Shown here: positions 26,430 through 33,976 of the stretch, one piece after another
Position numbering within the stretch: position 1 is the first letter of the stretch
Layout of the letters: each line of letters starts with the position of its first letter
The notes under the pieces: generated by a model
Databases searched by the model: none
Seen by the model: only the letters and a program-made list of their open reading frames with translations
What the model was told of the DNA's origin: nothing
NCBI GenBank assembly: GCA_026417975.1
Contig: JAOACD010000016.1
Coordinates: 124,001 to 188,000, forward strand
Source: Melioribacter sp.
GTDB taxonomy: Bacteria; Bacteroidota; Ignavibacteria; Ignavibacteriales; Melioribacteraceae
Reading direction: 5' to 3'
DNA length: 64,000 nt
Translations under genes and position numbers: made by a program

Positions 26430-26666
26430 TTATTTTTTAACAAAAATTTTCCAAAATCGTTCATTAATCTTTTCTTGCAATAAAATTGAATGTCCATCTT
26501 GTTTTAGAGATAGTGGAACGTTTTTAATAGGCTCTCCGTCATCTAAAATTACTTCGAGTATTTGACCAGTTTGCATAGTTTCTAATTTTAATTTTGTTCT
26601 TACATAATTTATTGGGCAAGATACTCCTTGTAAATTAAGTGTATCGTCAGGTTTAATATCATTCAT
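26430..26666 (-). CDS. TusA-like sulfurtransferase (CPIN variant)
   Basis: This 78-residue TusA-fold protein contains LQGVSCPINYVRTKLKLE. Cys17 is the acceptor position, and as in the other TusA-like protein of this operon the CPxP motif lacks its second Pro. A hydrophilic strand-rich half follows (TGQILEVILDDGEPIKNVPL). Its start overlaps the end of the sulfite reductase gene by 8 bp, with GGAGGA as SD inside that gene. The tight coupling suggests a role close to sulfide production, possibly as an acceptor or shuttle, but this is inference. Confidence 0.87.
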   Translation of the reverse strand: MNDIKPDDTLNLQGVSCPINYVRTKLKLETMQTGQILEVILDDGEPIKNVPLSLKQDGHSILLQEKINERFWKIFVKK

Positions 26667-28872
26667 TGTAGTCCTCCGTAACTTTTGCGCACTCCATAAT
26701 TTTAAGATTTGGTAGAATTCTCAAGAATGATTTATCTGAGTCTTTAACAAAGTTTCTTGTATATTCAAGTATTTCATTAGCTACATCTTTATTATCGTTA
26801 GAATATTTCCAAATAAAGTATTTTTCTTTAATATCAGACCAGTTATTGCATAGCCAATTTTTATTAACAATTCTGTTTACAAACTCTGTGAGAATTTCTT
26901 CTTCTGTTTGCGGTTCAATTCCTTCTAGATAAACATACATTTTTGAGCATAATAATAAAGATTGAAGGCATTTTGATTTTACCAAATTCCAATTGCCTGC
27001 TTTAATATCATCTTCAGCTTCATAAATGTTTCTTATTGAGTCGTAAAGATTAATTGCCATAATATCAAGTAAACTTCCTGCGCATTCACCACGTGACTCT
27101 GCTTCCATTTTAAATTCTTCTTCAATACCGGGTTCTCGAAAATATTCTATGTTATCTTTTTCCACTTTCGAATTTTTAATTAACAATTTTCTAAACTCGT
27201 CAATTCCAATTCTATCAACAAATTCGAAAAATTCTTCGCCTTCCAATTTTTTTTCTTTCCAAAGTTGAATAATATCTTTAACGAATAAGTGAGCATTTGC
27301 AGCTGGAATTTTACCAATTACTTGTCCAATTCTATCGCGTTGATAAAAAACATTTCCTCCTAAAAGAACTACATAATGAGGAGATAGTTTCCCATCAACT
27401 TTTAGTGAAGCACCAAAAAATCCTAAATCTCCTATGTGATGTTGTCCGCATGAATTTGGGCAGCCTGATATATGAATTCTTATCCCGTTAAGTTCATCCG
27501 TATTTTTACCTATGTATTCAGCAAAATTGTATGGATGCGTAACAGCTAAACGGCAAGAGAAAGCTCCTGGGCACGAAACAATTTCTCGCATTGCCTCAGT
27601 TTCTTTTCCAATAAAATTGTTGTACTTAAGAAATTGAAAAGCGTCTTTTAGAAATTTTTCTTCAATCCATGGAATTAATAGTTTTTGAGTAGGGGTTATT
27701 CTCATGTAACCTTCTGCGTGAGAATCTGCAAAGTCTGCTATAAGATTTATTTCTTCTGGTGTTAAATTTCCAAGTGGTGGTTTTATTAACAATGCGTAAT
27801 AGTTAGGTTGTTTTTGTTTGATTATATATTTTTCTAAAAAAGTTTTCCAGAGTGGATCGTTTTCAACCTCAATGTCATCGTATAATGGATATTTTATTTT
27901 GTTTATATTTTTTGGGCCATCTTCTCTTCCATTTTTTGTAGGTGCAGCTATAGGGAAGTTTGAAATATATTCGTTTAATTCTTCATTTATGTTCCTGAAG
28001 TTTTTTAGGTAATTAAATTCTTCAGTAACAAGTTCTTTGAATTTTTCAAAACCTAAACGAGCAATTAAAAATTTCATTCTTGCTCTGTTTCTATTTTTTC
28101 TTTCTTCTGTCCCATGTTTGTGAAAAACTCTTAATATAGCTTCTACCAAAGGATAAAATTCTGTTACAGGAATGAAATCAAAGAGTAATTTTGAAGTTAT
28201 TGGCACAGAACCTAATCCTCCTCCAACATATACTTTGAATCCGTATTCCTCTTTTCCATTTTTATTAATTTGAGCTATGCAACCAATATCATGTATTCTC
28301 GAGTAAGCTAAATCTTGTTCACTTTCTGAAAAGGCTATTTTAAATTTTCTTGGTAATGTAGATGAAAGTGGATGACGCAAAAAATATCTAGTACAAAAAA
28401 CTGCATATGGTAGAACATCAAAACTTTCATTTGGATTTATTCCAGAAAGATATGAAGATGTTATATTTCTTACACTGTTGCCGCAAGCTTCTTTTGTTGT
28501 AATTCCTACGTCTGCAAGCATTCTTAAAACAGTAGGAATATCTTCAAGTTTTACAAAATGAAGTTGAATATCTTGACGGGTTGTTAAATGAGCATGCCCA
28601 GAACCAACATATTTTTCTATAATAGATGCAATTTGACGAATTTGTTCGGTTAAAATAAATCCACTTGGAATTTTAATTCTTTGCATGTGGATTCCTTCGC
28701 CATGATGTCTAACACCATATGTACCAAATGTTAGGCGATAACCTTTGAATCTTTCTGGATGAATTTCATTATTTTTTAATTTGTATATTATTTCTTCATA
28801 TTCATTAATTTCATTATAAACGTTAATGCCGTGGTTAATGTCTATTTGCTCCCAAATTCTTACCTGTTCCAT
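26659..28872 (-). CDS. sir: Ferredoxin-dependent sulfite (or nitrite) reductase
   Basis: The 737-residue protein carries the siroheme/4Fe-4S ligands CPGAFSC (434-440) and GCPNSC (470-475), plus CGNSVRN near 130 and GIHMQRIKIPSG in the ferredoxin-like half. The length exceeds the usual 550-600 because of an extra helical C-terminal region from about 590, with an Asp/Glu-rich start and paired Cys/Leu helices, as seen in some Bacteroidota reductases. Sequence alone separates sulfite from nitrite reduction poorly. Location between siroheme synthase, APS reductase and cysteine genes points strongly to sulfite. SD AAAGGATT precedes the ATG at 28872. Confidence 0.9.
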   Translation of the reverse strand: MEQVRIWEQIDINHGINVYNEINEYEEIIYKLKNNEIHPERFKGYRLTFGTYGVRHHGEGIHMQRIKIPSGFILTEQIRQIASIIEKYVGSGHAHLTTRQDIQLHFVKLEDIPTVLRMLADVGITTKEACGNSVRNITSSYLSGINPNESFDVLPYAVFCTRYFLRHPLSSTLPRKFKIAFSESEQDLAYSRIHDIGCIAQINKNGKEEYGFKVYVGGGLGSVPITSKLLFDFIPVTEFYPLVEAILRVFHKHGTEERKNRNRARMKFLIARLGFEKFKELVTEEFNYLKNFRNINEELNEYISNFPIAAPTKNGREDGPKNINKIKYPLYDDIEVENDPLWKTFLEKYIIKQKQPNYYALLIKPPLGNLTPEEINLIADFADSHAEGYMRITPTQKLLIPWIEEKFLKDAFQFLKYNNFIGKETEAMREIVSCPGAFSCRLAVTHPYNFAEYIGKNTDELNGIRIHISGCPNSCGQHHIGDLGFFGASLKVDGKLSPHYVVLLGGNVFYQRDRIGQVIGKIPAANAHLFVKDIIQLWKEKKLEGEEFFEFVDRIGIDEFRKLLIKNSKVEKDNIEYFREPGIEEEFKMEAESRGECAGSLLDIMAINLYDSIRNIYEAEDDIKAGNWNLVKSKCLQSLLLCSKMYVYLEGIEPQTEEEILTEFVNRIVNKNWLCNNWSDIKEKYFIWKYSNDNKDVANEILEYTRNFVKDSDKSFLRILPNLKIMECAKVTEDYNE

Positions 28873-28884
28873 TTTTTAATCCTT

Positions 28885-30204
28885 TCATTTATTTATAAAA
28901 TGATTATTTGTTACTTCATTATTTTCATATAAATTCAAATGAGGAAGAATGTAAGTGTAATTTACAACATCACCAAAAATTAACACTGCTGGAGAGTCTG
29001 CTTCTTTTGCAACAGAGATTAAATTTTTTAGTTCGGTAGTAAAAACTTTTTGATTTTTTCTACCCGCATTAGATACAATGGCTACAGGCAATTTTTCATC
29101 TACTCCATAATTTAGAGCATAATTAACAATATTCTCTGCTTGAGTTAATCCCATAAGGACAATAGTAGTATGATTTTTTCTTTTTAATAACTCTATCCAC
29201 GAGTCATCAAATATACCTCCTGTTAAATGTCCTGTAACAATTGATACAGAAGATGAGCAGACTCTATGTGTTGGAGGTATTCCTGCAGAAAGTGGAGCAG
29301 CTAGTGCAGAAGATATGCCAGGAATAATTTCTACTTCTATGTTATTTTTTAATAAAAATTCTGCTTCTTCAGCACCGCGACCAAAGATAAAGGGATCCCC
29401 ATTTTTCAATCTACCTACTCTAAGGCCTTTTACTGCAAATTCAAGTAATAAGTTGTTAATTTCATCTTGAGATAATGAATGCTTTCCTTTGCACTTACCT
29501 ACGTAAATTTTTTTTGCATTTTTTGGAATTAAATTTATTATTTCTTCATCAATTAAGTGATCATAAAAAGCTATATCTATGTTTTGAAGTGCTTGGTATG
29601 CTCGCAATGTCAAAAAATCGACAGCTCCAATACCGCAACCAATAATATAAACTTTGCCAAAGAGTTTTAGTGTTTCTTCTTTAGTTTTTTCAATATTTAT
29701 TTTAGAGTTAATTCTTTCATAAAGTTTTCTTTCTGCTAATTCGCCTAATTTTGATGGAAGAAATTGTTTAATTTTATCTCTTACTATTTGGGTAATAGTT
29801 GGACTAGCACCATCACTAGATACTGCAATTTTCAAATTTTTGTATATCAATAAGGAAGAAAAGTAAAAATCGCATTCTTCTGGAACATCAACAGTATTTA
29901 CAAGAACAAATCTTTCCTTTTTAATTTCCTTAATTATTTCCGAAACATCTTTGTTCCCAGTTGCGTTGATAATAATATTGAAATTATCTGCATCTTTTTT
30001 TTCAAATTTTTTTTGTTTATATGGTACTTGATAGTTTTTTAATTCATCAGAAATTTTTTCAGCTACTATTGAAAAGTCAATATTATTTTCTAAAAGCACT
30101 TTAGCTTTTTGCAATGCAACACTACCACCTCCAATAAGCAGAATTTTGGGATTTCTTAATAGCACTGGCAATGAGTTTATTTTATATTTAACTTCATTAT
30201 TCAT
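28885..30204 (-). CDS. cysG: Siroheme synthase: precorrin-2 dehydrogenase fused to uroporphyrinogen-III methyltransferase
   Basis: The 439-residue protein has an N-terminal NAD-dependent dehydrogenase/ferrochelatase module (KILLIGGGSVALQKAKVLL; DGASPTITQIVRDKI). From about residue 190 it has a uroporphyrinogen-III methyltransferase module (LKNGDPFIFGRGAEEAEFL, IPGISSALAAPLSAGIP). It supplies siroheme to the reductase encoded 12 bp downstream. One oddity is the first methyltransferase motif, which reads GCGIGAVDFLTLRA where the family normally has GxGPGDPxLLTLxA, so the Pro and Asp of that loop are absent. The rest looks intact. The gene lies 20 bp after cysN. Confidence 0.92.
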   Translation of the reverse strand: MNNEVKYKINSLPVLLRNPKILLIGGGSVALQKAKVLLENNIDFSIVAEKISDELKNYQVPYKQKKFEKKDADNFNIIINATGNKDVSEIIKEIKKERFVLVNTVDVPEECDFYFSSLLIYKNLKIAVSSDGASPTITQIVRDKIKQFLPSKLGELAERKLYERINSKINIEKTKEETLKLFGKVYIIGCGIGAVDFLTLRAYQALQNIDIAFYDHLIDEEIINLIPKNAKKIYVGKCKGKHSLSQDEINNLLLEFAVKGLRVGRLKNGDPFIFGRGAEEAEFLLKNNIEVEIIPGISSALAAPLSAGIPPTHRVCSSSVSIVTGHLTGGIFDDSWIELLKRKNHTTIVLMGLTQAENIVNYALNYGVDEKLPVAIVSNAGRKNQKVFTTELKNLISVAKEADSPAVLIFGDVVNYTYILPHLNLYENNEVTNNHFINK

Positions 30205-30224
30205 TATTAGCTCTTTTGAACTAT

Positions 30225-31577
30225 TTAGTAAATAGGTTTAATTTCCCAATGTGGAAAATATTTTTTAACTAGATTATATAATTCTTTCTCAAATTCTGAA
30301 TAGTCGGGGGCTGTAATTGTTTCTTTTTCTTCAAGAGCTTCAACAATAATCCCACCGCCTGCAATATCATATTCATCAACAATTACAAATCTTCCTGTAG
30401 TTTTTATATTGTTAAACAAATCGAAACTGATATTTTTATCTGTTTTGAAAATTATTTGAGCAACTTCGTGTCGATGAACTTCTTCTCTGTTAGTGATTCT
30501 TTCGAGTGTAGAAGCATCTAAAACTGATTCAATAGTTTCTATGTTTAGACCAACTTTATTGGTTCCAATTTTTAATTTGTATTTCTTACGTATATTTAAG
30601 TTATTTTTTCCCATCCAGAAAATATTTGCTCGGAATCTATTTGTAGTATATGGTAGTTGTTGGTCGGTTCTGCACATTAAGTCGCCGGCTTTTACATAAA
30701 TTTGTGTAGTAAGAGTTAGTCCAATTGCTTGCTCTGCCACTGCAAATAAAGGGGATTCTTTTCCGAATATTTCAATTGTTTTTACAGTAGATTTTTTACC
30801 TGATGGGAGAAAAATTACTTCGTCGCCTACGTTTATCGTTCCAGAATTTACTGTTCCTGCAATAATTCTTCTATCGTCACCTCCTTCCGTAAATTTATAA
30901 ACCCCTTGAACAAACATTCTAAAGTTTTTTTCTTCATCTTCTTTTTCTTTTTCAAATGAGTCAATTAATTCAAGTATTGTTTTTCCTTTATACCACGACA
31001 TTTCAGGTGCATGTTCAATTAAGTTAAGACCATTAAAAGCAGAAACAGGAACAAATTCTATAGGGTTTATACCTATGGTTTTTAAGAATTCTAAGTATTC
31101 ATTTTTTATCTGATAGAATTTATTTTCATCGTAGTTTACAAGGTCCATTTTGTTTATAGCTACAACAATTTGTTTAATACCAAGCAACGAGAGCATATAA
31201 GCATGTCTTTTAGAATTTTCAGCTATTCCTTCGTTAGCATCAATAAGCAGGATAGCAGCTTCTGCACGTGCAGCACCGCTTATCATATTTTTTAGAAATT
31301 CTATATGTCCAGGTGCATCTATTATTATGTATTCTCTTTTCTTAGTTTTGAAAAAAATTCTAGCTGTATCTATAGTAATGCCTTGAGTTTGCTCGTCAAC
31401 TAACGCATCGAGTAGAAAAGCGTACTCAAATGGTTTAGCGTTTAATTCACAGGTTCTTTTAACTTGTTCTAATTTACCTTTAGGAAGCGAATCAGTATCG
31501 GCTAATAATCTACCTATTAAAGTGCTTTTTCCGTGATCTACATGACCAACAACAACTATATTCATTCTTTCTTTCAT
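30225..31577 (-). CDS. cysN: Sulfate adenylyltransferase, GTPase subunit 1
   Basis: The 450-residue protein has G1 [11 protein letters not shown], the [13 protein letters not shown]3 motif and NKMDL G4, followed by beta-barrel domains 2 and 3. CysN couples GTP hydrolysis to APS formation by CysD. There is no C-terminal APS kinase (CysC) fusion, so APS is the product passed on, which agrees with the APS-reductase features of CysH. I use the ATG at 31577 with AAGGAT as SD; an in-frame TTG at 31625 would add 16 atypical residues. The gene follows cysD after 58 bp. Confidence 0.94.
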   Translation of the reverse strand: MKERMNIVVVGHVDHGKSTLIGRLLADTDSLPKGKLEQVKRTCELNAKPFEYAFLLDALVDEQTQGITIDTARIFFKTKKREYIIIDAPGHIEFLKNMISGAARAEAAILLIDANEGIAENSKRHAYMLSLLGIKQIVVAINKMDLVNYDENKFYQIKNEYLEFLKTIGINPIEFVPVSAFNGLNLIEHAPEMSWYKGKTILELIDSFEKEKEDEEKNFRMFVQGVYKFTEGGDDRRIIAGTVNSGTINVGDEVIFLPSGKKSTVKTIEIFGKESPLFAVAEQAIGLTLTTQIYVKAGDLMCRTDQQLPYTTNRFRANIFWMGKNNLNIRKKYKLKIGTNKVGLNIETIESVLDASTLERITNREEVHRHEVAQIIFKTDKNISFDLFNNIKTTGRFVIVDEYDIAGGGIIVEALEEKETITAPDYSEFEKELYNLVKKYFPHWEIKPIY

Positions 31578-31635
31578 TGAGTAATCCTTTATTTTGTTTT
31601 TGGATGACAATAACATACTATTCAATAGTTATTAA

Positions 31636-32517
31636 TTACATATATCCCTCTCTTCGTAACTCTTCTAATGTTCCACCACCATCTATATCTTGTGCACGTC
31701 CAGACCTTTCAGCAATGTTTTTAAGTTTTCCGCTTTTTAATTCTTCAATAATCTCTTTAACATTTTTAGCAGTAGATTCTATTGGAAAAGTGCATGGCCA
31801 GCAACCTAATGATCTATATCTTTTACCTGTCCCATTATCAAAGTATAAAGAAACAACAGGTATATTTTCTCTATCGATATATTCCCAAATGTTTAATTCA
31901 GTCCAATCAAGTAAAGGATGAATTCTTACATGGGTTTTAGGAGCAAATTCTGTTTTAAATTGATTCCACAGTTCAGGAGGCTGATCACCAATATCCCAGT
32001 CGCTATTTTTATCTCTTGGAGAAAAATATCTTTCTTTTGAGCGACTTCCTTCTTCATCTGCTCTTACACCAACTATTACTCCTGTATAAGCTTCTTTATT
32101 TGGATCTTCCACTAATACTCCTAGTTCATGGTCATATTTGTATCGAGTAAATTGGCCAGAGAGAGTGTTTTTAAGTGCTTCGGTTTTTAAAAGTTTGCAG
32201 CAAGTTATTCTATCTACATTCCCATCTGGGAAAGTTTGTTTTGTTCTTAGAGCTTCTCTGTTTTGCCCAACTATTAAATTAAGTTTAAGCTCTTTGGCGA
32301 GTTTATTTCTATATTCTATCATTTCAGGAATTTTAAATGAGGTATCAATATGAATAAGTGGAAAAGGCACATGACCAAAGAATGCTTTTCTTGCTAAATG
32401 TAGAAGTACTGTGCTATCTTTTCCAATAGACCATAACATAGCTAAATGTTTAAATTCACGATAAGCCTCGCGAAATATGTATATGCTGTGAGCTTCTAAT
32501 TTATCTAGGTAATCCAT
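31636..32517 (-). CDS. cysD: Sulfate adenylyltransferase subunit 2
   Basis: This 293-residue PP-loop enzyme has the loop as [19 protein letters not shown], followed by [17 protein letters not shown], and the conserved C-terminal [13 protein letters not shown] that includes family-typical residues. It makes adenosine 5'-phosphosulfate (APS) from ATP and sulfate with CysN. A very strong SD (AGGAGG) precedes the ATG, and it lies 12 bp after cysH. Confidence 0.95.
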   Translation of the reverse strand: MDYLDKLEAHSIYIFREAYREFKHLAMLWSIGKDSTVLLHLARKAFFGHVPFPLIHIDTSFKIPEMIEYRNKLAKELKLNLIVGQNREALRTKQTFPDGNVDRITCCKLLKTEALKNTLSGQFTRYKYDHELGVLVEDPNKEAYTGVIVGVRADEEGSRSKERYFSPRDKNSDWDIGDQPPELWNQFKTEFAPKTHVRIHPLLDWTELNIWEYIDRENIPVVSLYFDNGTGKRYRSLGCWPCTFPIESTAKNVKEIIEELKSGKLKNIAERSGRAQDIDGGGTLEELRREGYM

Positions 32518-32529
32518 ATTCTATCCCTC

Positions 32530-33231
32530 CTATTGTTTAATGTGTAGACCACATTCTTTTGTTTCTGGATGTTCCCACCACCATCTACCTGCTCTAATAT
32601 CTTCTCCAGGTTGAATTGCTCTTGTGCAAGGGGCACATCCAATACTTGTATAATTTTTGTCGTAAAGACTATTATAAGGTATATTGTTTTTTCTAATGTA
32701 ATCCCAAACCTCGTTTTCACTCCAATTAAATAAAGGGTTTATTTTGATTATATTGTAATTCTTATCAAACTCTACTAATTCAATATTTTCTCTTGTAATT
32801 GATTGTTCTCTTCTTAGCCCAGTAATCCATACATCTTTGTGTCTTAAAGCTCTTTTTAATGGCTCAATTTTTCTTATTTTGCAACACAATTTTCTTTCTT
32901 CGACACTATTATAGAAAAGATTAACTCCATGTTTGTTAACCATCCTTTCTACTGAGCGCCAGTTAGGGAAGTAAATTTGAATTTTAATACCATACTTTTC
33001 CTTAGTCTTTTCAATTAAGCTGTAGGTTTCATTTGGTAATCTGCCAGTGTCAAGAGTAAATATTTTTATTTTCGAGTTTAATAGATATAACATGTGAAGA
33101 ATAACTTGGTCTTCAATACTTAGACTTGTAGCAAATGCAGCTTTGTTTTTATATGAATCAGAAATAGTTTTTAATACTTCAAATGAATCTTTTCCTTTTA
33201 ACTTTTCTTTTAATTTTTCAATTGATTTCAT
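32530..33231 (-). CDS. cysH: Assimilatory APS reductase
   Basis: The roughly 233-residue reductase keeps FATSLSIEDQVILH (PP-loop-like) and TLDTGRLPNET. It carries both Cys pairs that hold the 4Fe-4S cluster of APS reductases (CC at about 116-117 and CAPC at 199-202), plus the catalytic Cys in the C-terminal KECGLH. The cluster cysteines indicate APS rather than PAPS as substrate, matching the absence of an APS kinase in the operon. The ATG at 33231 has GAGGA upstream; an ATG at 33243 that overlaps the DUF2061 stop (ATGA) is the alternative. The product, sulfite, is reduced by Sir. Confidence 0.93.
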   Translation of the reverse strand: MKSIEKLKEKLKGKDSFEVLKTISDSYKNKAAFATSLSIEDQVILHMLYLLNSKIKIFTLDTGRLPNETYSLIEKTKEKYGIKIQIYFPNWRSVERMVNKHGVNLFYNSVEERKLCCKIRKIEPLKRALRHKDVWITGLRREQSITRENIELVEFDKNYNIIKINPLFNWSENEVWDYIRKNNIPYNSLYDKNYTSIGCAPCTRAIQPGEDIRAGRWWWEHPETKECGLHIKQ

Positions 33232-33239
33232 ATTCTTCC

Positions 33240-33470
33240 TCATATATGATATTCTGGTTCTGATTTTTTTTCTTTGCCAAAATTTATTTTATTCCACAAC
33301 CTTTCATGAAAATAATAAATGAAAATTTTACTAAAGACTTCAATGCCTCCTATTGATAGTGATATTTTTAAGTCTTGTGTAAATAAATATGTTAGTAATG
33401 TTGTATATAAACTGCTAGTTATGCGATAAGATATAGATTTTATTAAACTTCTATAAGATTTTTCGTGCAT
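33240..33470 (-). CDS. DUF2061 small membrane protein
   Basis: This 76-residue protein starts MHEKSYRSLIKSISYRITSS and continues with a short helical hairpin (TTLLTYLFTQDLKISLSIGGIEVF) and FHERLWNKI. That layout is typical of DUF2061 (often annotated as an uncharacterised membrane protein) and is frequently found next to sulfate-assimilation genes. It is the first true gene of the operon and its stop overlaps an alternative cysH start. The SD GAAGGGA at 33474-33480 precedes the ATG. Its function is unknown. Being first in the operon, its translation is the natural target of the leader elements upstream. Confidence 0.82.
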   Translation of the reverse strand: MHEKSYRSLIKSISYRITSSLYTTLLTYLFTQDLKISLSIGGIEVFSKIFIYYFHERLWNKINFGKEKKSEPEYHI

Positions 33471-33567
33471 AATTCCCTTCTGTTTTTGGTAATAGAATAA
33501 ACGGTTTCGACAAGAGAATTTTAAGAAAACAAAGATTAAATGAAAAAATGTAGGTAGAGTTCGTTGT

Positions 33568-33699
33568 TTAACAACAACAACACATTTGGAAGGAACAAAT
33601 GCAGAAATTTGAAAGGTTGTAATTATAAGATTTATTGTGAATAAAAATTTTACTGTAGTTTGATATTACTATTTTCTTTTTTTTGTGTAAAGTTTTCAT
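33568..33699 (-). CDS. Second cysteine-rich leader peptide, 43 aa
   Basis: The minus-strand ATG at 33699 opens a 43-codon frame with a good SD (GGGGGA, 5 bases upstream). The first part is Lys/Asn/Ile-rich (MKTLHKKKKIVI) and the last 11 residues are CICSFQMCCCC, so six of the seven final non-spacer codons of interest are Cys, with four Cys codons (TGT) immediately before the TAA. It lies between the attenuator hairpin and the DUF2061 gene. The TGT run is followed by ACAAC, allowing a small hairpin. The pattern matches polycysteine leader peptides known in mycobacteria, where starvation stalls ribosomes. That it is translated is inference from SD and codon pattern. Confidence 0.65.
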   Translation of the reverse strand: MKTLHKKKKIVISNYSKIFIHNKSYNYNLSNFCICSFQMCCCC

Positions 33700-33724
33700 T
33701 TTGTCCCCCGTTTTTTTAATAATA

Positions 33725-33755
33725 AAAAAGCCCTTCGTTCTGTGAAGGGCTTTTT
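33725..33755 (-). terminator. Attenuator terminator of the sulfur operon
   Basis: On the minus-strand RNA, AAAAAGCCCTTC (33755-33744) pairs perfectly with GAAGGGCTTTTT (33736-33725) around a 7-base loop and runs into a T6 stretch. This is an intrinsic terminator placed about 255 bp upstream of the first operon gene, so it can only work as an attenuator (on the other strand it is also hairpin-shaped). Its 5' arm can alternatively pair with 33785-33799. Confidence 0.8.
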
Positions 33756-33799
33756 ATTCGAAAATCTAAAACTTTATTAAAGCTCCTTCACAGAGCGAA
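33734..33799 (-). promoter_or_regulatory. Antiterminator pairing between leader codons and terminator
   Basis: Minus-strand bases 33799-33785 (TTCGCTCTGTGAAGG, codons 17-22 of leader peptide 1) can pair with 33748-33734 (CCTTCACAGAACGAA) in 14 of 15 positions, ten of them contiguous. The second segment includes most of the terminator 5' arm, so the antiterminator and terminator exclude each other. Control by ribosome position is inference. Confidence 0.72.
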
Positions 33800-33848
33800 T
33801 TCTAAGTGTTAAACACATACAACAATCTACTAAAAATACTTTTTTCAT
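33777..33848 (-). CDS. Cysteine leader peptide 1, 23 aa (attenuator)
   Basis: A minus-strand frame starts with ATG at 33848 and stops with TAA at 33779-33777. The peptide begins MKKVFLVD, continues with CCMC at residues 9-12, and ends CLTLRIRSVKEL. Three Cys codons and one Met sit in a row in the leader of an operon that makes cysteine and homocysteine. The codons after them contain the antiterminator strand. Ribosomes stalled at the Cys codons (33824-33813) would leave that strand free, while ribosomes reaching the stop would mask it. The SD is weak, so initiation is less certain than the codon pattern. A shorter start at 33818 also exists in frame. Confidence 0.72.
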   Translation of the reverse strand: MKKVFLVDCCMCLTLRIRSVKEL

Positions 33849-33876
33849 TTTTTTATTGCTTAAGTTTATATGCAAA

Positions 33877-33903
33877 CTTATATAATTTAGGATATTCTGT
33901 CAA
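33877..33903 (-). promoter_or_regulatory. Candidate promoter of the sulfur operon
   Basis: On the minus strand TTGACA (33903-33898) is followed after 15 bases by TATAAG (33882-33877), which runs into TAAGTTTG, resembling the TAnnTTTG element of Bacteroidota promoters. The predicted RNA start near 33870 would leave about 22 bases before leader peptide 1. Spacing of 15 is short for a sigma-70 promoter, so the call is tentative. Confidence 0.5.
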
Positions 33904-33936
33904 GTATTTTTAAATTGTAGTGAGAAATTTTTTATT

Positions 33937-33967
33937 TTGTCATTGAAAAATGAAGTTTTAATATAAT
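33937..33967 (+). promoter_or_regulatory. Candidate promoter for the cation diffusion facilitator
   Basis: TTGTCA (33937-33942) and TATAAT (33962-33967) are 19 bases apart. The -10 box lies only 9 bases before the ATG, so the RNA would be leaderless or nearly so. This fits the lack of any SD before that gene. Confidence 0.4.
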
Positions 33968-33976
33968 TAATTCATT

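Noticed and set aside
33725-33755. Hairpin read as a plus-strand terminator for a gene to its left
   Set aside because: Genes on both sides are divergent, so no plus-strand transcript needs ending there; the minus-strand leader and alternative pairing explain it better.
33777-33818. Shorter 13-codon leader frame starting at the internal ATG (Met-Cys-Leu-Thr)
   Set aside because: It is the in-frame end of the 23-codon leader, and neither start has a clear SD; the longer frame includes all three Cys codons and lies closer to the promoter.
33471-33900. SAM or other known sulfur riboswitch ahead of the sulfur operon
   Set aside because: I could not find the conserved SAM-I/II core elements; the sequence is better explained by the two leader-peptide frames.
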